64,000 nucleotides of DNA, taken from assembly GCA_964481195.1 (NCBI GenBank), contig CAYZTB010000011.1:1-64000 (forward strand), read 5' to 3'. Made by a program: the position numbers and the translations under genes. Source of the stretch: Palsa-948 sp964481195 (GTDB taxonomy: Bacteria > Bacteroidota > Bacteroidia > Palsa-948). A model generated the notes under the pieces. That model had not been told where the DNA came from, ran no database searches, and saw only the letters and a list, made by a program, of their open reading frames with translations. Of the stretch, positions 9,944-17,143 are shown piece after piece (position 1 is the first letter of the stretch; the number at the start of each line of letters is the position of its first letter).

Positions 9944-10531
9944 TTAATTTTCTGGTGTTGCTGGAGCTTCAGGTGTTGTTGATGCTTCTGGTGCTGCTGG
10001 AGCTTCATGCGTTGTAGGTGATTCTGCAGCGGCCTCAACACTAGCGCCTTTTCTTTCTGCAAGTAATGCGCCAATAACAGTTTTTGCTGGAGACTGAAGA
10101 AGTCCAATGATTTCTCCAATCATCTCATTCTTGCTCTTAATGTTAGCTAGCGTGTCTAGTTGGTCGTGACCAATATAAACAGACTCTTCAACATAAGCTG
10201 ATTTAAGTGTAGGCTTTTCGCTATTGCTAGCTTTCCTAAACTCCTTCATGATTTTTGCTGGTGTATTTGCAACAGCAGAAAACATAATAGCTGTAGTTCC
10301 TTTTAACGTGTCGTGAAAGGGTTCGTAGATATTGCTGGTTTTTTCCATTGCTTTGCTAAGCAAAGAGTTTTTTACTACCATCATTTTAACATCCCTATCA
10401 AAACACATACGTCTTAACTTATTTGTTTTCTCAACAGTAAGTCCAGAAGGGTCTGTAAGATAAAAGTGGGGATTGTCTTTCAGCATTTGTGAAAGAGAAT
10501 CTATCGCTTGATTTTTTTCTGTTTTGTTCAT
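9944..10531 (-). CDS. rplJ: 50S ribosomal protein L10 with Pro/Ala/Glu-rich tail
   Basis: L10 anchors L12 dimers to the ribosome and in many bacteria represses the rplJL message. The N-terminal RNA-binding part is normal (KNQAIDSLSQML onwards), followed by the L12-binding helix region around LLQSPAKTVIGALLAERKG. At 195 residues it is longer than the roughly 170 usual for the family. The extra 30 residues are low-complexity repeats of the type EAPAAPEASTTPEAPATPE, probably disordered. It lies 11 bases downstream of rplA. Confidence 0.97.
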   Translation of the reverse strand: MNKTEKNQAIDSLSQMLKDNPHFYLTDPSGLTVEKTNKLRRMCFDRDVKMMVVKNSLLSKAMEKTSNIYEPFHDTLKGTTAIMFSAVANTPAKIMKEFRKASNSEKPTLKSAYVEESVYIGHDQLDTLANIKSKNEMIGEIIGLLQSPAKTVIGALLAERKGASVEAAAESPTTHEAPAAPEASTTPEAPATPEN

Positions 10532-10542
10532 CTTAAAAAATA

Positions 10543-11232
10543 TTAACTAACAACTTTAGCGTCAATCTTTATTCCAGGACCCATGGTGCTGGATAAAGTG
10601 ATGCTTTTTATATATGTTCCTTTGGAAGCAGCAGGTTTTAGTTTTGCAATAGTTTGCAATAATTCATTTGCGTTATCAGCAATTTTATTTGCATCAAACG
10701 ATACTTTGCCAATAGAAGCATGAACGATTCCTTGCTTATCTGCTTTGAAATCAATTTTACCAGCTTTTACTTCCATAACAGCTTTTCCAACTTCCATAGT
10801 AACAGTTCCTGATTTTGGGTTTGGCATTAATCCGCGAGGACCTAGCACTTTTCCGATTGCACCAACTTTACCCATAACAGAAGGAGTACAAACAATAACG
10901 TCTATGTCAGTCCATCCGTTTTTAATTTTTTCTACGTATTCATCAAGACCTACGTAATCGGCACCAGCAGCTTTAGCTTCTTCGTTTTTGTCAGGTGTGC
11001 AAAGTACAAGAACACGAACCGACTTGCCAATGCCATGTGGCATAGCTACAGTTCCGCGTACAATTTGTCCTTTTGCAATATCAATTCCTAGACGAACGCT
11101 TAAATCTACTGAGCTATCAAACTTTGTTGTAGAGGTGTCTTTCACAATACTTGCAGCATCGCGTAAGTTGTAAACTTTAGTAGCATCGTACTTCGTTACA
11201 ACTGATTTTCTTTTTTTAGTTAACTTTGCCAT
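10543..11232 (-). CDS. rplA: 50S ribosomal protein L1
   Basis: This 229-residue protein is full-length L1, the component of the mobile L1 stalk that handles deacylated tRNA; it often also represses the rplKA message. The conserved motif LGPRGLMPNPKSGTV is present in the second half, as is VGAIGKV just before it. The gene begins 8 bases after rplK, the standard rplK-rplA pair. Confidence 0.98.
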   Translation of the reverse strand: MAKLTKKRKSVVTKYDATKVYNLRDAASIVKDTSTTKFDSSVDLSVRLGIDIAKGQIVRGTVAMPHGIGKSVRVLVLCTPDKNEEAKAAGADYVGLDEYVEKIKNGWTDIDVIVCTPSVMGKVGAIGKVLGPRGLMPNPKSGTVTMEVGKAVMEVKAGKIDFKADKQGIVHASIGKVSFDANKIADNANELLQTIAKLKPAASKGTYIKSITLSSTMGPGIKIDAKVVS

Positions 11233-11240
11233 TGGTATAT

Positions 11241-11702
11241 TTAGTTTTTCAACGGATTTTTTCCATCTACAGTGATTCCCATACTTCTTGCTTGACCTGC
11301 TACCATACTCATGGCAGACTCCAGTTTAAAGCAATTTAAGTCAACCATTTTGTCTTCGGCAATAAGTTTAATCTTATCCCAAGTGATTGAGCCTACTTTT
11401 TTTCTATTTGGTTCTCCAGAGCCAGATTCAATTTTCACCATCTCTTTCAACTGTGCAGCAACAGGAGGTCTTTTGAGAATAAATTCAAAAGTTTTATCTG
11501 TGTATACAGTGATAATAGCTGGAATTTGTTTATTGCCTAAGTCTTTAGTTTTTGCATTAAACTGTTTGCAAAACTCCATTATGTTTACCCCTTTCGCACC
11601 TAGTGCAGGTCCAATAGGAGGTGCTGGATTAGCTGCTCCAGCTTTAATGACCAATTTAATTACTGCTCCAATGTCTTTTGCCATATTGTTTGCCTCAGCC
11701 AT
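11241..11702 (-). CDS. rplK: 50S ribosomal protein L11
   Basis: L11 binds the GTPase-associated centre of 23S rRNA. The conserved N-terminal stretch GAANPAPPIGPALGAKGVNI and the C-terminal RNA-binding domain are intact. The frame gives 153 residues from 11702. Most relatives start at the second Met (MAKDIGAVIKL, base 11684), which would give 147 residues, so the first six residues (MAEANN) may not be translated. No strong Shine-Dalgarno sequence decides this, as expected for the phylum. Confidence 0.97.
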   Translation of the reverse strand: MAEANNMAKDIGAVIKLVIKAGAANPAPPIGPALGAKGVNIMEFCKQFNAKTKDLGNKQIPAIITVYTDKTFEFILKRPPVAAQLKEMVKIESGSGEPNRKKVGSITWDKIKLIAEDKMVDLNCFKLESAMSMVAGQARSMGITVDGKNPLKN

Positions 11703-11729
11703 AGTAGGAGAGAGGACTTGTTTTGATTG

Positions 11730-12347
11730 TTATTGCTTTTCAACTTGCATGTAACTTAATTCAAGTGGAGTTTTACGTCCAAATATTTTAACAGTTACTT
11801 TAAGTTTCTTTTTGTCTTCATTAACTTCTTCGACAGATCCGGTGAATGTGTTAAATGGTCCATCAATAATTTTTACTGTATCGCCAACGTAAAAAGGAAC
11901 ATTTATTTTTTCGGATGTCTCTGCTAGTTCATCTACTTTTCCAAGTATTCTGTTTACCTCAGCAAGTCGAAGTGGCGTAGGCTCACCGGTTTTGCTACCT
12001 AGAAATCCTAATACTCCAGTAATATTTTTTATGATATGTGGAATTTCTCCAGAAAGAACAGCCTCAACTAAAATATAACCAGGAAAGAAATTTCGCTCTT
12101 TGCTAACTTTTTTTCCAGCGCGAATTTGAAAGACCTTTTCAGTAGGTATTAATATTTGAGAAACAAATTTACCTAGCTTAAGTCTTTTAATTTCCGATTC
12201 TATAGCAAGTTTTATTTTTTTCTCCTTTCCGCTAATAGCTCGCACTACAAACCAACTTTTTTCATCGGCAGCAGGCTTAGGAGTGGAAGGCATAGCTTTT
12301 ATTGCAGAACCTTCAGCTTTTAATTCGCTATTATCTGTAGATGTCAT
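11730..12347 (-). CDS. nusG: Transcription termination/antitermination factor NusG
   Basis: NusG binds the RNA polymerase clamp and couples it to Rho or the ribosome. The 205-residue protein has an N-terminal NGN domain starting around KSWFVVRAISGKEKK and a C-terminal KOW domain with VGDTVKIIDGPFNTFTGSVE. About 28 residues of charged, Pro/Ser-rich leader (MTSTDNSELKAEGSA...) precede the NGN domain, an N-terminal extension longer than in enterobacteria. It lies 5 bases downstream of secE. Confidence 0.97.
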   Translation of the reverse strand: MTSTDNSELKAEGSAIKAMPSTPKPAADEKSWFVVRAISGKEKKIKLAIESEIKRLKLGKFVSQILIPTEKVFQIRAGKKVSKERNFFPGYILVEAVLSGEIPHIIKNITGVLGFLGSKTGEPTPLRLAEVNRILGKVDELAETSEKINVPFYVGDTVKIIDGPFNTFTGSVEEVNEDKKKLKVTVKIFGRKTPLELSYMQVEKQ

Positions 12348-12352
12348 ATTGT

Positions 12353-12547
12353 TTATACAAAAAATCCATAAATAATTCCCATAACAAACTTAAAGGATAC
12401 ATCCATTAAGTAAATGGCAATTGATGTAATGAGTGTAGATACCATAACAATAACAGCACTTGAATTAAGTTCTTTCCAAGTAGGCCAAGAAACTTTAGTT
12501 ACAAGCTCGCTGTAGGTATCATTTATATAGTCTTTTATCTTTCCCAT
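12353..12547 (-). CDS. secE: Preprotein translocase subunit SecE
   Basis: This 64-residue protein is the short, single-span form of SecE that clamps SecY in the Sec translocon. The amphipathic helix (YINDTYSELVTKVSWPTWKEL) with the conserved SWPTWKE motif is followed by one membrane span (about residues 30-60). It sits between tRNA-Trp and nusG, the standard location. Confidence 0.96.
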   Translation of the reverse strand: MGKIKDYINDTYSELVTKVSWPTWKELNSSAVIVMVSTLITSIAIYLMDVSFKFVMGIIYGFFV

Positions 12548-12563
12548 TCTTCTTTATTATATG

Positions 12564-12636
12564 CACGGGCGGAGAGGCTCGAACTCCCAGCCCTCAGTTT
12601 TGGAGACTGATGCTCTACCAATTGAGCTACGCCCGT
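12564..12636 (-). tRNA. tRNA-Trp (anticodon CCA)
   Basis: The minus strand folds into a 73-base cloverleaf with acceptor ACGGGCG/CGCCCGT, a D-arm, anticodon stem TCAGT/ACTGA around loop CTCCAAA (anticodon CCA), and T-loop TTCGAGC. The discriminator base is G and CCA is not encoded. It lies between tuf and secE. Confidence 0.97.
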
Positions 12637-12691
12637 ATACTCAAAAAAGTAGCTCGCCTGCCCGAAGACAGGCGTTCAGCCACCAGTTTGT

Positions 12692-13879
12692 TTATTTTAT
12701 TACTTCAGTTACTTGACCTGCTCCAACAGTTCTTCCACCTTCACGGATAGCAAAACGTAGTCCTTTGTCCATCGCAACTGGTTGAATTAACTCAACTTGA
12801 ATTGTTACGTTGTCGCCAGGCATAACCATTTCGCGTCCTTCAGGAAGAGTACAAGTACCAGTTACGTCAGTTGTACGCATGTAAAACTGCGGACGGTAGT
12901 TGTTGTGAAATGGAGTATGACGTCCACCTTCCTCTTTTTTAAGAACGTAAACTTCTGCTTTAAATATAGTGTGAGGAGTGATAGAGCCTGGTTTAGCAAG
13001 TACCATACCTCTCCAGATATCTTTTTTATCTACACCACGAAGTAATAAGCCCGCGTTGTCGCCAGCTTGTCCTGAGTCAAGTTCTTTACGGAACATTTCA
13101 ACTCCTGTGATTACAGATTTTAATTTCTCTTCACGCATTCCAACGATTTCAATCTCTTCTCCTACTTTGCAAATACCTTGTTCAATTCTGCCGGTAGCAA
13201 CTGTACCGCGACCAGTAATAGAGAAAATATCTTCTACAGGCATTAAGAAAGGTTTGTCGACAACGCGAACAGGGATAGGAATGAACTCATCAACAGCGTC
13301 CATTAGATCCATAATTTTGCCTACCCATTTTGGATCTTTGTTTAATCCACCTAGAGCAGAACCGCGGATGATTGGAATTTTCTCCCCATCGTATTTATAG
13401 AATGTCAATAAGCTTCTGATTTCTTCTTCAACTAAATCAATTAGCTCTGCGTCTTCAACCATATCCACTTTGTTCATGAATACAACGATAGAAGGTACAC
13501 CTACTTGACGTGCAAGAAGAATATGTTCGCGAGTTTGTGGCATTGGACCGTCAGTTGCAGCAACTACTAAAATTGCTCCGTCCATTTGTGCAGCACCTGT
13601 AACCATGTTTTTTACATAGTCCGCGTGACCTGGACAATCTACGTGAGCGTAGTGACGCTTCTCGGTAGAATATTCTACGTGCGAAGTATTGATAGTAATA
13701 CCTCTTTCTTTTTCTTCTGGAGCATTGTCGATAGATGCGAAATCTCTTACTGTAGCTAAGCCTTTCTCTGCTAGCACGGCAGTGATTGCTGCTGTTAATG
13801 TAGTTTTACCGTGGTCAACGTGACCAATTGTTCCGATGTTTAAGTGTGGTTTGGAACGATCAAATTTTTCTTTTGCCAT
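12692..13879 (-). CDS. tuf: Elongation factor Tu
   Basis: EF-Tu delivers aminoacyl-tRNA to the ribosome as its GTP complex. The 395-residue protein has the P-loop GHVDHGKTT (about 19-27), the switch II motif DCPGHADY, and the base-recognition motif NKVDMV; domains 2 and 3 follow and end in TVGAGQVTEVIK. It is full length with no internal disruption. It heads the tuf, tRNA-Trp, secE, nusG series and has a promoter-like box upstream. A single copy is seen in this window. Confidence 0.99.
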   Translation of the reverse strand: MAKEKFDRSKPHLNIGTIGHVDHGKTTLTAAITAVLAEKGLATVRDFASIDNAPEEKERGITINTSHVEYSTEKRHYAHVDCPGHADYVKNMVTGAAQMDGAILVVAATDGPMPQTREHILLARQVGVPSIVVFMNKVDMVEDAELIDLVEEEIRSLLTFYKYDGEKIPIIRGSALGGLNKDPKWVGKIMDLMDAVDEFIPIPVRVVDKPFLMPVEDIFSITGRGTVATGRIEQGICKVGEEIEIVGMREEKLKSVITGVEMFRKELDSGQAGDNAGLLLRGVDKKDIWRGMVLAKPGSITPHTIFKAEVYVLKKEEGGRHTPFHNNYRPQFYMRTTDVTGTCTLPEGREMVMPGDNVTIQVELIQPVAMDKGLRFAIREGGRTVGAGQVTEVIK

Positions 13880-13944
13880 AGTTATTAGTGATTAAAAAAT
13901 TAAACGATTTATACTGAATTATTATAGTTTTTATTTAAGGGGTG

Positions 13945-13952
13945 CGAAGATA
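13945..13952 (-). promoter_or_regulatory. Candidate promoter -7 box upstream of tuf
   Basis: The minus strand reads TATCTTCGCACCCC here, one base from the Bacteroidota consensus TAnnTTTG, and the GCACC that follows is common at strong ribosomal promoters of the phylum. It lies about 65 bases before the tuf start. No convincing -33 TTTG was found. Confidence 0.45.
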
Positions 13953-14119
13953 AACAATATTTCCTCACCACCAATGAAAATAACGTAACATTTTTCCTAA
14001 AAAAACAGGTCCGCAGGGAAGCGTTCTTGGACCATTTGATTTTGGAAGGCTATATTAAAAAATCAACAAATATTTACTTTCAATTATGCTAAAACATTAA
14101 AATTTTCAACATATTATAG

Positions 14120-14192
14120 AGCCAATGACCGGAATCGAACCGGTGACCTCATCCCTACCAAGGATGTGCTCTACCAACTGAGCTACATTGGC
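14120..14192 (-). tRNA. tRNA-Thr (anticodon GGT)
   Basis: The minus strand gives a 73-base cloverleaf with acceptor GCCAATG/CATTGGC, anticodon stem CATCC/GGATG around loop TTGGTAG (anticodon GGT) and T-arm CCGGTTCGATTCCGG. CCA is not encoded. It is the tuf-proximal member of the tRNA group. Confidence 0.97.
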
Positions 14193-14278
14193 CTAACTCA
14201 ACTTGTAGTTACTAGTTAAAAAACAAATCGGGGAGAAGCCGAAAAGCAGAGTAACAAATAACCTTGTCAAAAATTTAG

Positions 14279-14351
14279 AGCGGATGACTGGGTTCGAACC
14301 AGCGACATTCGGTTTGGAAAACCGATGCTCTACCAACTGAGCTACATCCGC
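14279..14351 (-). tRNA. tRNA-Gly (anticodon TCC)
   Basis: The minus strand gives a 73-base cloverleaf with acceptor GCGGATG/CATCCGC, anticodon stem TCGGT/ACCGA around loop TTTCCAA (anticodon TCC) and T-loop TTCGAAC. It is the second tRNA of the group counted from tuf. Confidence 0.97.
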
Positions 14352-14371
14352 ATGGATTTCACGTTCTTATG

Positions 14372-14454
14372 TGGGGAGACAAGGATTTGAACCTTGGAAT
14401 TCCGAAGAAGACAGATTTACAGTCTGTTGCCTTTGACCACTTGGCTATCTCCCC
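14372..14454 (-). tRNA. tRNA-Tyr (anticodon GTA)
   Basis: This 83-base tRNA has the long variable arm expected of bacterial tRNA-Tyr, acceptor GGGGAGA/TCTCCCC and anticodon stem CAGAC/TCTG around a loop with GTA. The discriminator is A. It lies 20 bases from tRNA-Gly. Confidence 0.96.
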
Positions 14455-14521
14455 AAGACAAGTTTAGTTCAAGGTTCAACAAAAAAGCAATGTGAACTTA
14501 AACATGAAACATGAAAAAAAG

Positions 14522-14708
<187 letters not shown>

Positions 14709-14764
14709 TAATAAATATTGCAATGAACTATTAAAAAAAAACTTGCCAACTTGTAGTTGGGCGG

Positions 14765-14796
14765 CAAAAGTAGAAAACATTTCGTTCTGTGAACAA
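14765..14796 (-). promoter_or_regulatory. Promoter of the tRNA group
   Basis: On the minus strand TTG (14794-14796) and TACTTTTG (14765-14772) are 21 bases apart, matching the Bacteroidota -33/-7 pattern. The -7 box lies about 57 bases before the tRNA-Thr(TGT) 5' end. Confidence 0.6.
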
Positions 14797-14803
14797 GAAA
14801 TGT
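14777..14803. terminator. Hairpin downstream of raiA
   Basis: ACATTTC (14777-14783) pairs with GAAATGT (14797-14803), with an inner GTTC/GAAC stem. Eight T residues follow on the plus strand and only TTTTC on the minus strand. It lies just beyond the raiA stop and could end that transcript; it overlaps the tRNA promoter. Confidence 0.4.
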
Positions 14804-14833
14804 GTTTTTTTTAATGAATGAAGAAAAGCTACT

Positions 14834-15169
14834 TTATGAGGAATGCCTCGCGGAATCTTTCTTTCCTGAAAGGCTTCTTCTGGATTTCTCTTTTTTCTTT
14901 TTTAGCTGCTGTTTTAAAGCCTCTGTGCATTCATCCGTGGCTTCTTCAAATGAGCTGCATTGACGTTTTACAAATAAATCGTTGCCGGGTACATTTAATT
15001 TTATTTCTACCACTTTATTATCTCCGGAGCTTATGTTTTCAATTTTCAGAAAAACTTCGCTACCAATAATAGAGTCAAAGAAGTGAGTCAGCTTTTCAAC
15101 TTTTTTAGTTATTAAGTCGATTAGTTTTTTGTCTGCATCAAAATGGATAGAGTGGATTTGAATATTCAT
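14834..15169 (-). CDS. raiA: Ribosome hibernation factor, HPF/RaiA family (short form)
   Basis: Members of this family bind the decoding centre of idle 30S subunits and silence ribosomes under stress. The 111-residue protein has the family fold signature: the start MNIQIHSIHFDADKKLIDLI, the middle block VFLKIENISSGDNKVVEIKL, and the helix FEEATDECTEALKQQLKKKK. It has only the N-terminal domain, so it is the short form, and ends in a basic, Ser-rich tail. It lies 15 bases downstream of the xerC-like gene and close to the tRNA group, a gene order common in Bacteroidota. Confidence 0.93.
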   Translation of the reverse strand: MNIQIHSIHFDADKKLIDLITKKVEKLTHFFDSIIGSEVFLKIENISSGDNKVVEIKLNVPGNDLFVKRQCSSFEEATDECTEALKQQLKKKKEKSRRSLSGKKDSARHSS

Positions 15170-15184
15170 AGAATAGTTTTTAGT

Positions 15185-16105
15185 TTATGCTTTGGGATGT
15201 GCTTTCGAATATACTGATTTTAGTTTTTCAATAGTGTTATGAGTATAGATTTGTGTAGCAGCAAGATTTGCGTGGCCTAGTAGTTCTTTAATGGCATTTA
15301 AATTTGCGCCATTATTTAATAAGTGAGTGGCAAATGTATGACGTAATACGTGCGGGCTTTTTTTGGCTAAAGTGGTTACTTTTTCAAGAGAGGATTTAAC
15401 TATCCTATAAACAGCAGTAGGGTAGATGTGGTTACCTTTATTAGTAAGAAAAAGATATTCGCCTGATATGTTATTCAGTTTCTTCCTTTGTATAAGGTAT
15501 TCTTTAATTAGATCAATTAATTCATTTGTAATAGGAATAAGCCTTTCTTTGTTTCTTTTCCCAAGCACTTTAACAGTGCCTTTATAGAAGTCAATGTCTC
15601 CTTCTTTTAGGTTTACCAATTCTATTCTTCTCATACCTGTAAAGTACAAGAGCTCAATTATAAGAAGGTTTCTTCTGCCTTCAAAGTCATCAAGAAACGA
15701 AACATCTTCAATGAGGGCGCCCATTTTACTTTCTTCTACAAATACAGGAAGACGTTTAGGGCTTTTGGGAGATTGAATTTTATTCATTGGATTAATCTCC
15801 ACAACTTTTTCTCTTAGTAAAAACTTGTAATAGGATTTTAAGGTGCTAATTTTTCGATTAACAGATCTGGCAGCAATTTTATTTTCCATCAAGGAAACAA
15901 TCCAGGAGCGAATGATGGAATGGTTTATGTCTTTTATATTCTCGGCAGAATAGGTGGTCTTAAGATACGTGTAGAATTGATTTAGGTCGTTAGTATATGC
16001 TATGACAGAATGCGGAGATAAGCGTTTTTCGAAACGAAGATGGTTGATGAAGGTCTCTTGGTACATTTTGTAGTCTCTTTTCCGCATTTTATTAAAACTC
16101 GTCAA
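15185..16105 (-). CDS. xerC: Tyrosine recombinase, XerC/XerD family
   Basis: Xer proteins resolve chromosome dimers at dif. The N-terminal SAM-like DNA-binding domain (about residues 16-100) is followed by the catalytic domain. Catalytic residues are visible: Arg in TGMRRIELVNL, the HxxR box in SPHVLRHTFATHLL, the following His in LLGHANLAATQIYTH, and the Tyr in the same stretch. The frame gives 306 residues, but MYQETFINHLRFEKR (base 16066) is a better start because the upstream 13 codons overlap the next gene. Its place beside raiA and rpsU is the usual housekeeping position in this phylum, so I read it as the core recombinase and not a phage integrase. Confidence 0.9.
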   Translation of the reverse strand: MTSFNKMRKRDYKMYQETFINHLRFEKRLSPHSVIAYTNDLNQFYTYLKTTYSAENIKDINHSIIRSWIVSLMENKIAARSVNRKISTLKSYYKFLLREKVVEINPMNKIQSPKSPKRLPVFVEESKMGALIEDVSFLDDFEGRRNLLIIELLYFTGMRRIELVNLKEGDIDFYKGTVKVLGKRNKERLIPITNELIDLIKEYLIQRKKLNNISGEYLFLTNKGNHIYPTAVYRIVKSSLEKVTTLAKKSPHVLRHTFATHLLNNGANLNAIKELLGHANLAATQIYTHNTIEKLKSVYSKAHPKA

Positions 16106-16388
16106 TAAGAGTTAAATTTTTACTGGAAATACTTCCTTTTTTGTAACACTCATACCACTCTGCAGCATTTGGAATATTTGCCATTTCTTTCTCTGCAAGT
16201 TTAGCGTCTTGCTGTGATTTCCAATAAACTATATCTGTTAAACCCCCATCACTATTTATGTGAACTTCCCATTTGATAAATCCAGTTTGTTTCTTCATCC
16301 AATCGGTTACTATTTGTTTTGCAACCTTAATCAATTGGTCTTGCGATATATTTTCTGCCAATTCGTAACTGATAATGTCTTTATACAT
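16092..16388 (-). CDS. Small protein of unknown function, possible dimeric alpha/beta-barrel
   Basis: I do not recognise this protein with certainty. From the internal Met at 16388 it is 98 residues: MYKDIISYELAENISQDQLI then a helix with VAKQIVTDWMKKQ, a beta strand FIKWEVHINSDGGLTDIVYW, and a helix with DAKLAEKEMANIPNAAEWYE. The length and strand/helix pattern suggest an antibiotic-monooxygenase-like (ABM) dimeric barrel. The frame can be extended upstream to 16463, but the extra residues look like untranslated sequence. It lies between rpsU and the xer gene. Confidence 0.65.
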   Translation of the reverse strand: MYKDIISYELAENISQDQLIKVAKQIVTDWMKKQTGFIKWEVHINSDGGLTDIVYWKSQQDAKLAEKEMANIPNAAEWYECYKKGSISSKNLTLIDEF

Positions 16389-16499
16389 ACTATTTTTTTT
16401 ATTAATTCTGTTTGTAAATAACGAATGTATAAAAAAAATATTGCGAACTGAAATTGAATTCAATCCGCAATAAAATATTGGGTAAGAAATAAATGAAAA

Positions 16500-16691
16500 C
16501 TAATCTAATGCTTCAATAAGCTTCTGTTTGTATTTAGCGCGTTTTATACCTTCTCTGCGCACAACAGAAGGCTTTGTAAATACTTGACGTCTTCTTAGCT
16601 CGCGAAGTGTTCCGGTTTTTTCGAATTTCTTCTTAAGTTTCTTAAGTGCTTTTTCAACACCTTCTCCGTCTTTAATTGGTACTATTAACAT
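16500..16691 (-). CDS. rpsU: 30S ribosomal protein S21
   Basis: The 63-residue basic protein has the family core VEKALKKLKKKFEKTGTLRE and RRRQVFTKPSVVRREG. S21 helps base-pairing between the Shine-Dalgarno and anti-Shine-Dalgarno sequences in other phyla; in Bacteroidota it may help hide the anti-SD. A promoter box lies just upstream (16719-16726). Confidence 0.96.
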   Translation of the reverse strand: MLIVPIKDGEGVEKALKKLKKKFEKTGTLRELRRRQVFTKPSVVRREGIKRAKYKQKLIEALD

Positions 16692-16718
16692 GTTCTTTAT
16701 ATTTGTTTAATAAGGGCG

Positions 16719-16750
16719 CAAATGTAATAAAAATTATTTATTTACAACTA
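16719..16750 (-). promoter_or_regulatory. Promoter of rpsU
   Basis: The minus strand carries TACATTTG (16719-16726) followed by CGCCC, with a TTG 18 bases upstream, a good fit to TTTG-(19-21)-TAnnTTTG. The box is about 30 bases before the rpsU start. Confidence 0.55.
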
Positions 16751-16844
16751 TTTTCTTTGTACTAGTATTGTATTGACTGCATGTAACGCTAAAAATAATA
16801 TCGGTTCTTGATGTTGGAGCTAAAGTTAAATCAATAACGAGGAG
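16734..16844 (-). other. Intergenic stretch with a possible decayed coding fragment
   Basis: The 452 bases between rpsU and the OmpA-like gene have no complete gene. On the minus strand a short open stretch reads VIDLTLAPTSRTDIIFSVTC and continues to a stop at 16734-16736, with a TGA 37 codons upstream and no start. It has the flavour of an extracellular beta-sandwich protein, but it is too short to identify. The rest of the gap shows nothing further. Confidence 0.2.
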
Positions 16845-17143
16845 TCATTAAACCTCATCGAACTTAAGAGTTCAGGAGGCTTATTGATTACAGCACCATT
16901 TTTAAAGTATTTTCAATGTATATTAAATACATGATAGTCAATGCTTTAAAACAATATGGTGATATTTTCTATTAGAAATGCCATTTGGGTTTTGTAAATA
17001 ATAATGAGAGTATGTTTTTGAATTTAATTAACAGGCATATGTTAGAACAATCTCTCGGTAGCTTGAAATGTATTGGCTTTTAGGTTGTCACTTTGTAAGA
17101 ATAGATTATAGGTTATGTTTTTAGGAATTCAAATATTGGAGAT

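Noticed and set aside
14777..14803. Plus-strand terminator
   Set aside because: The T8 run is on the plus strand but no plus-strand gene lies upstream, so a role there is unlikely.
15185..16105. Phage or island integrase linked to the tRNA-Thr scar
   Set aside because: The place beside raiA and rpsU and the size fit the housekeeping Xer recombinase. No phage gene is seen nearby.
16389..16463. Upstream extension of the small gene between rpsU and xerC
   Set aside because: The added residues (MNSISVRNIFFIHSLFTN) look like translated leader sequence; the internal ATG fits a compact domain better.
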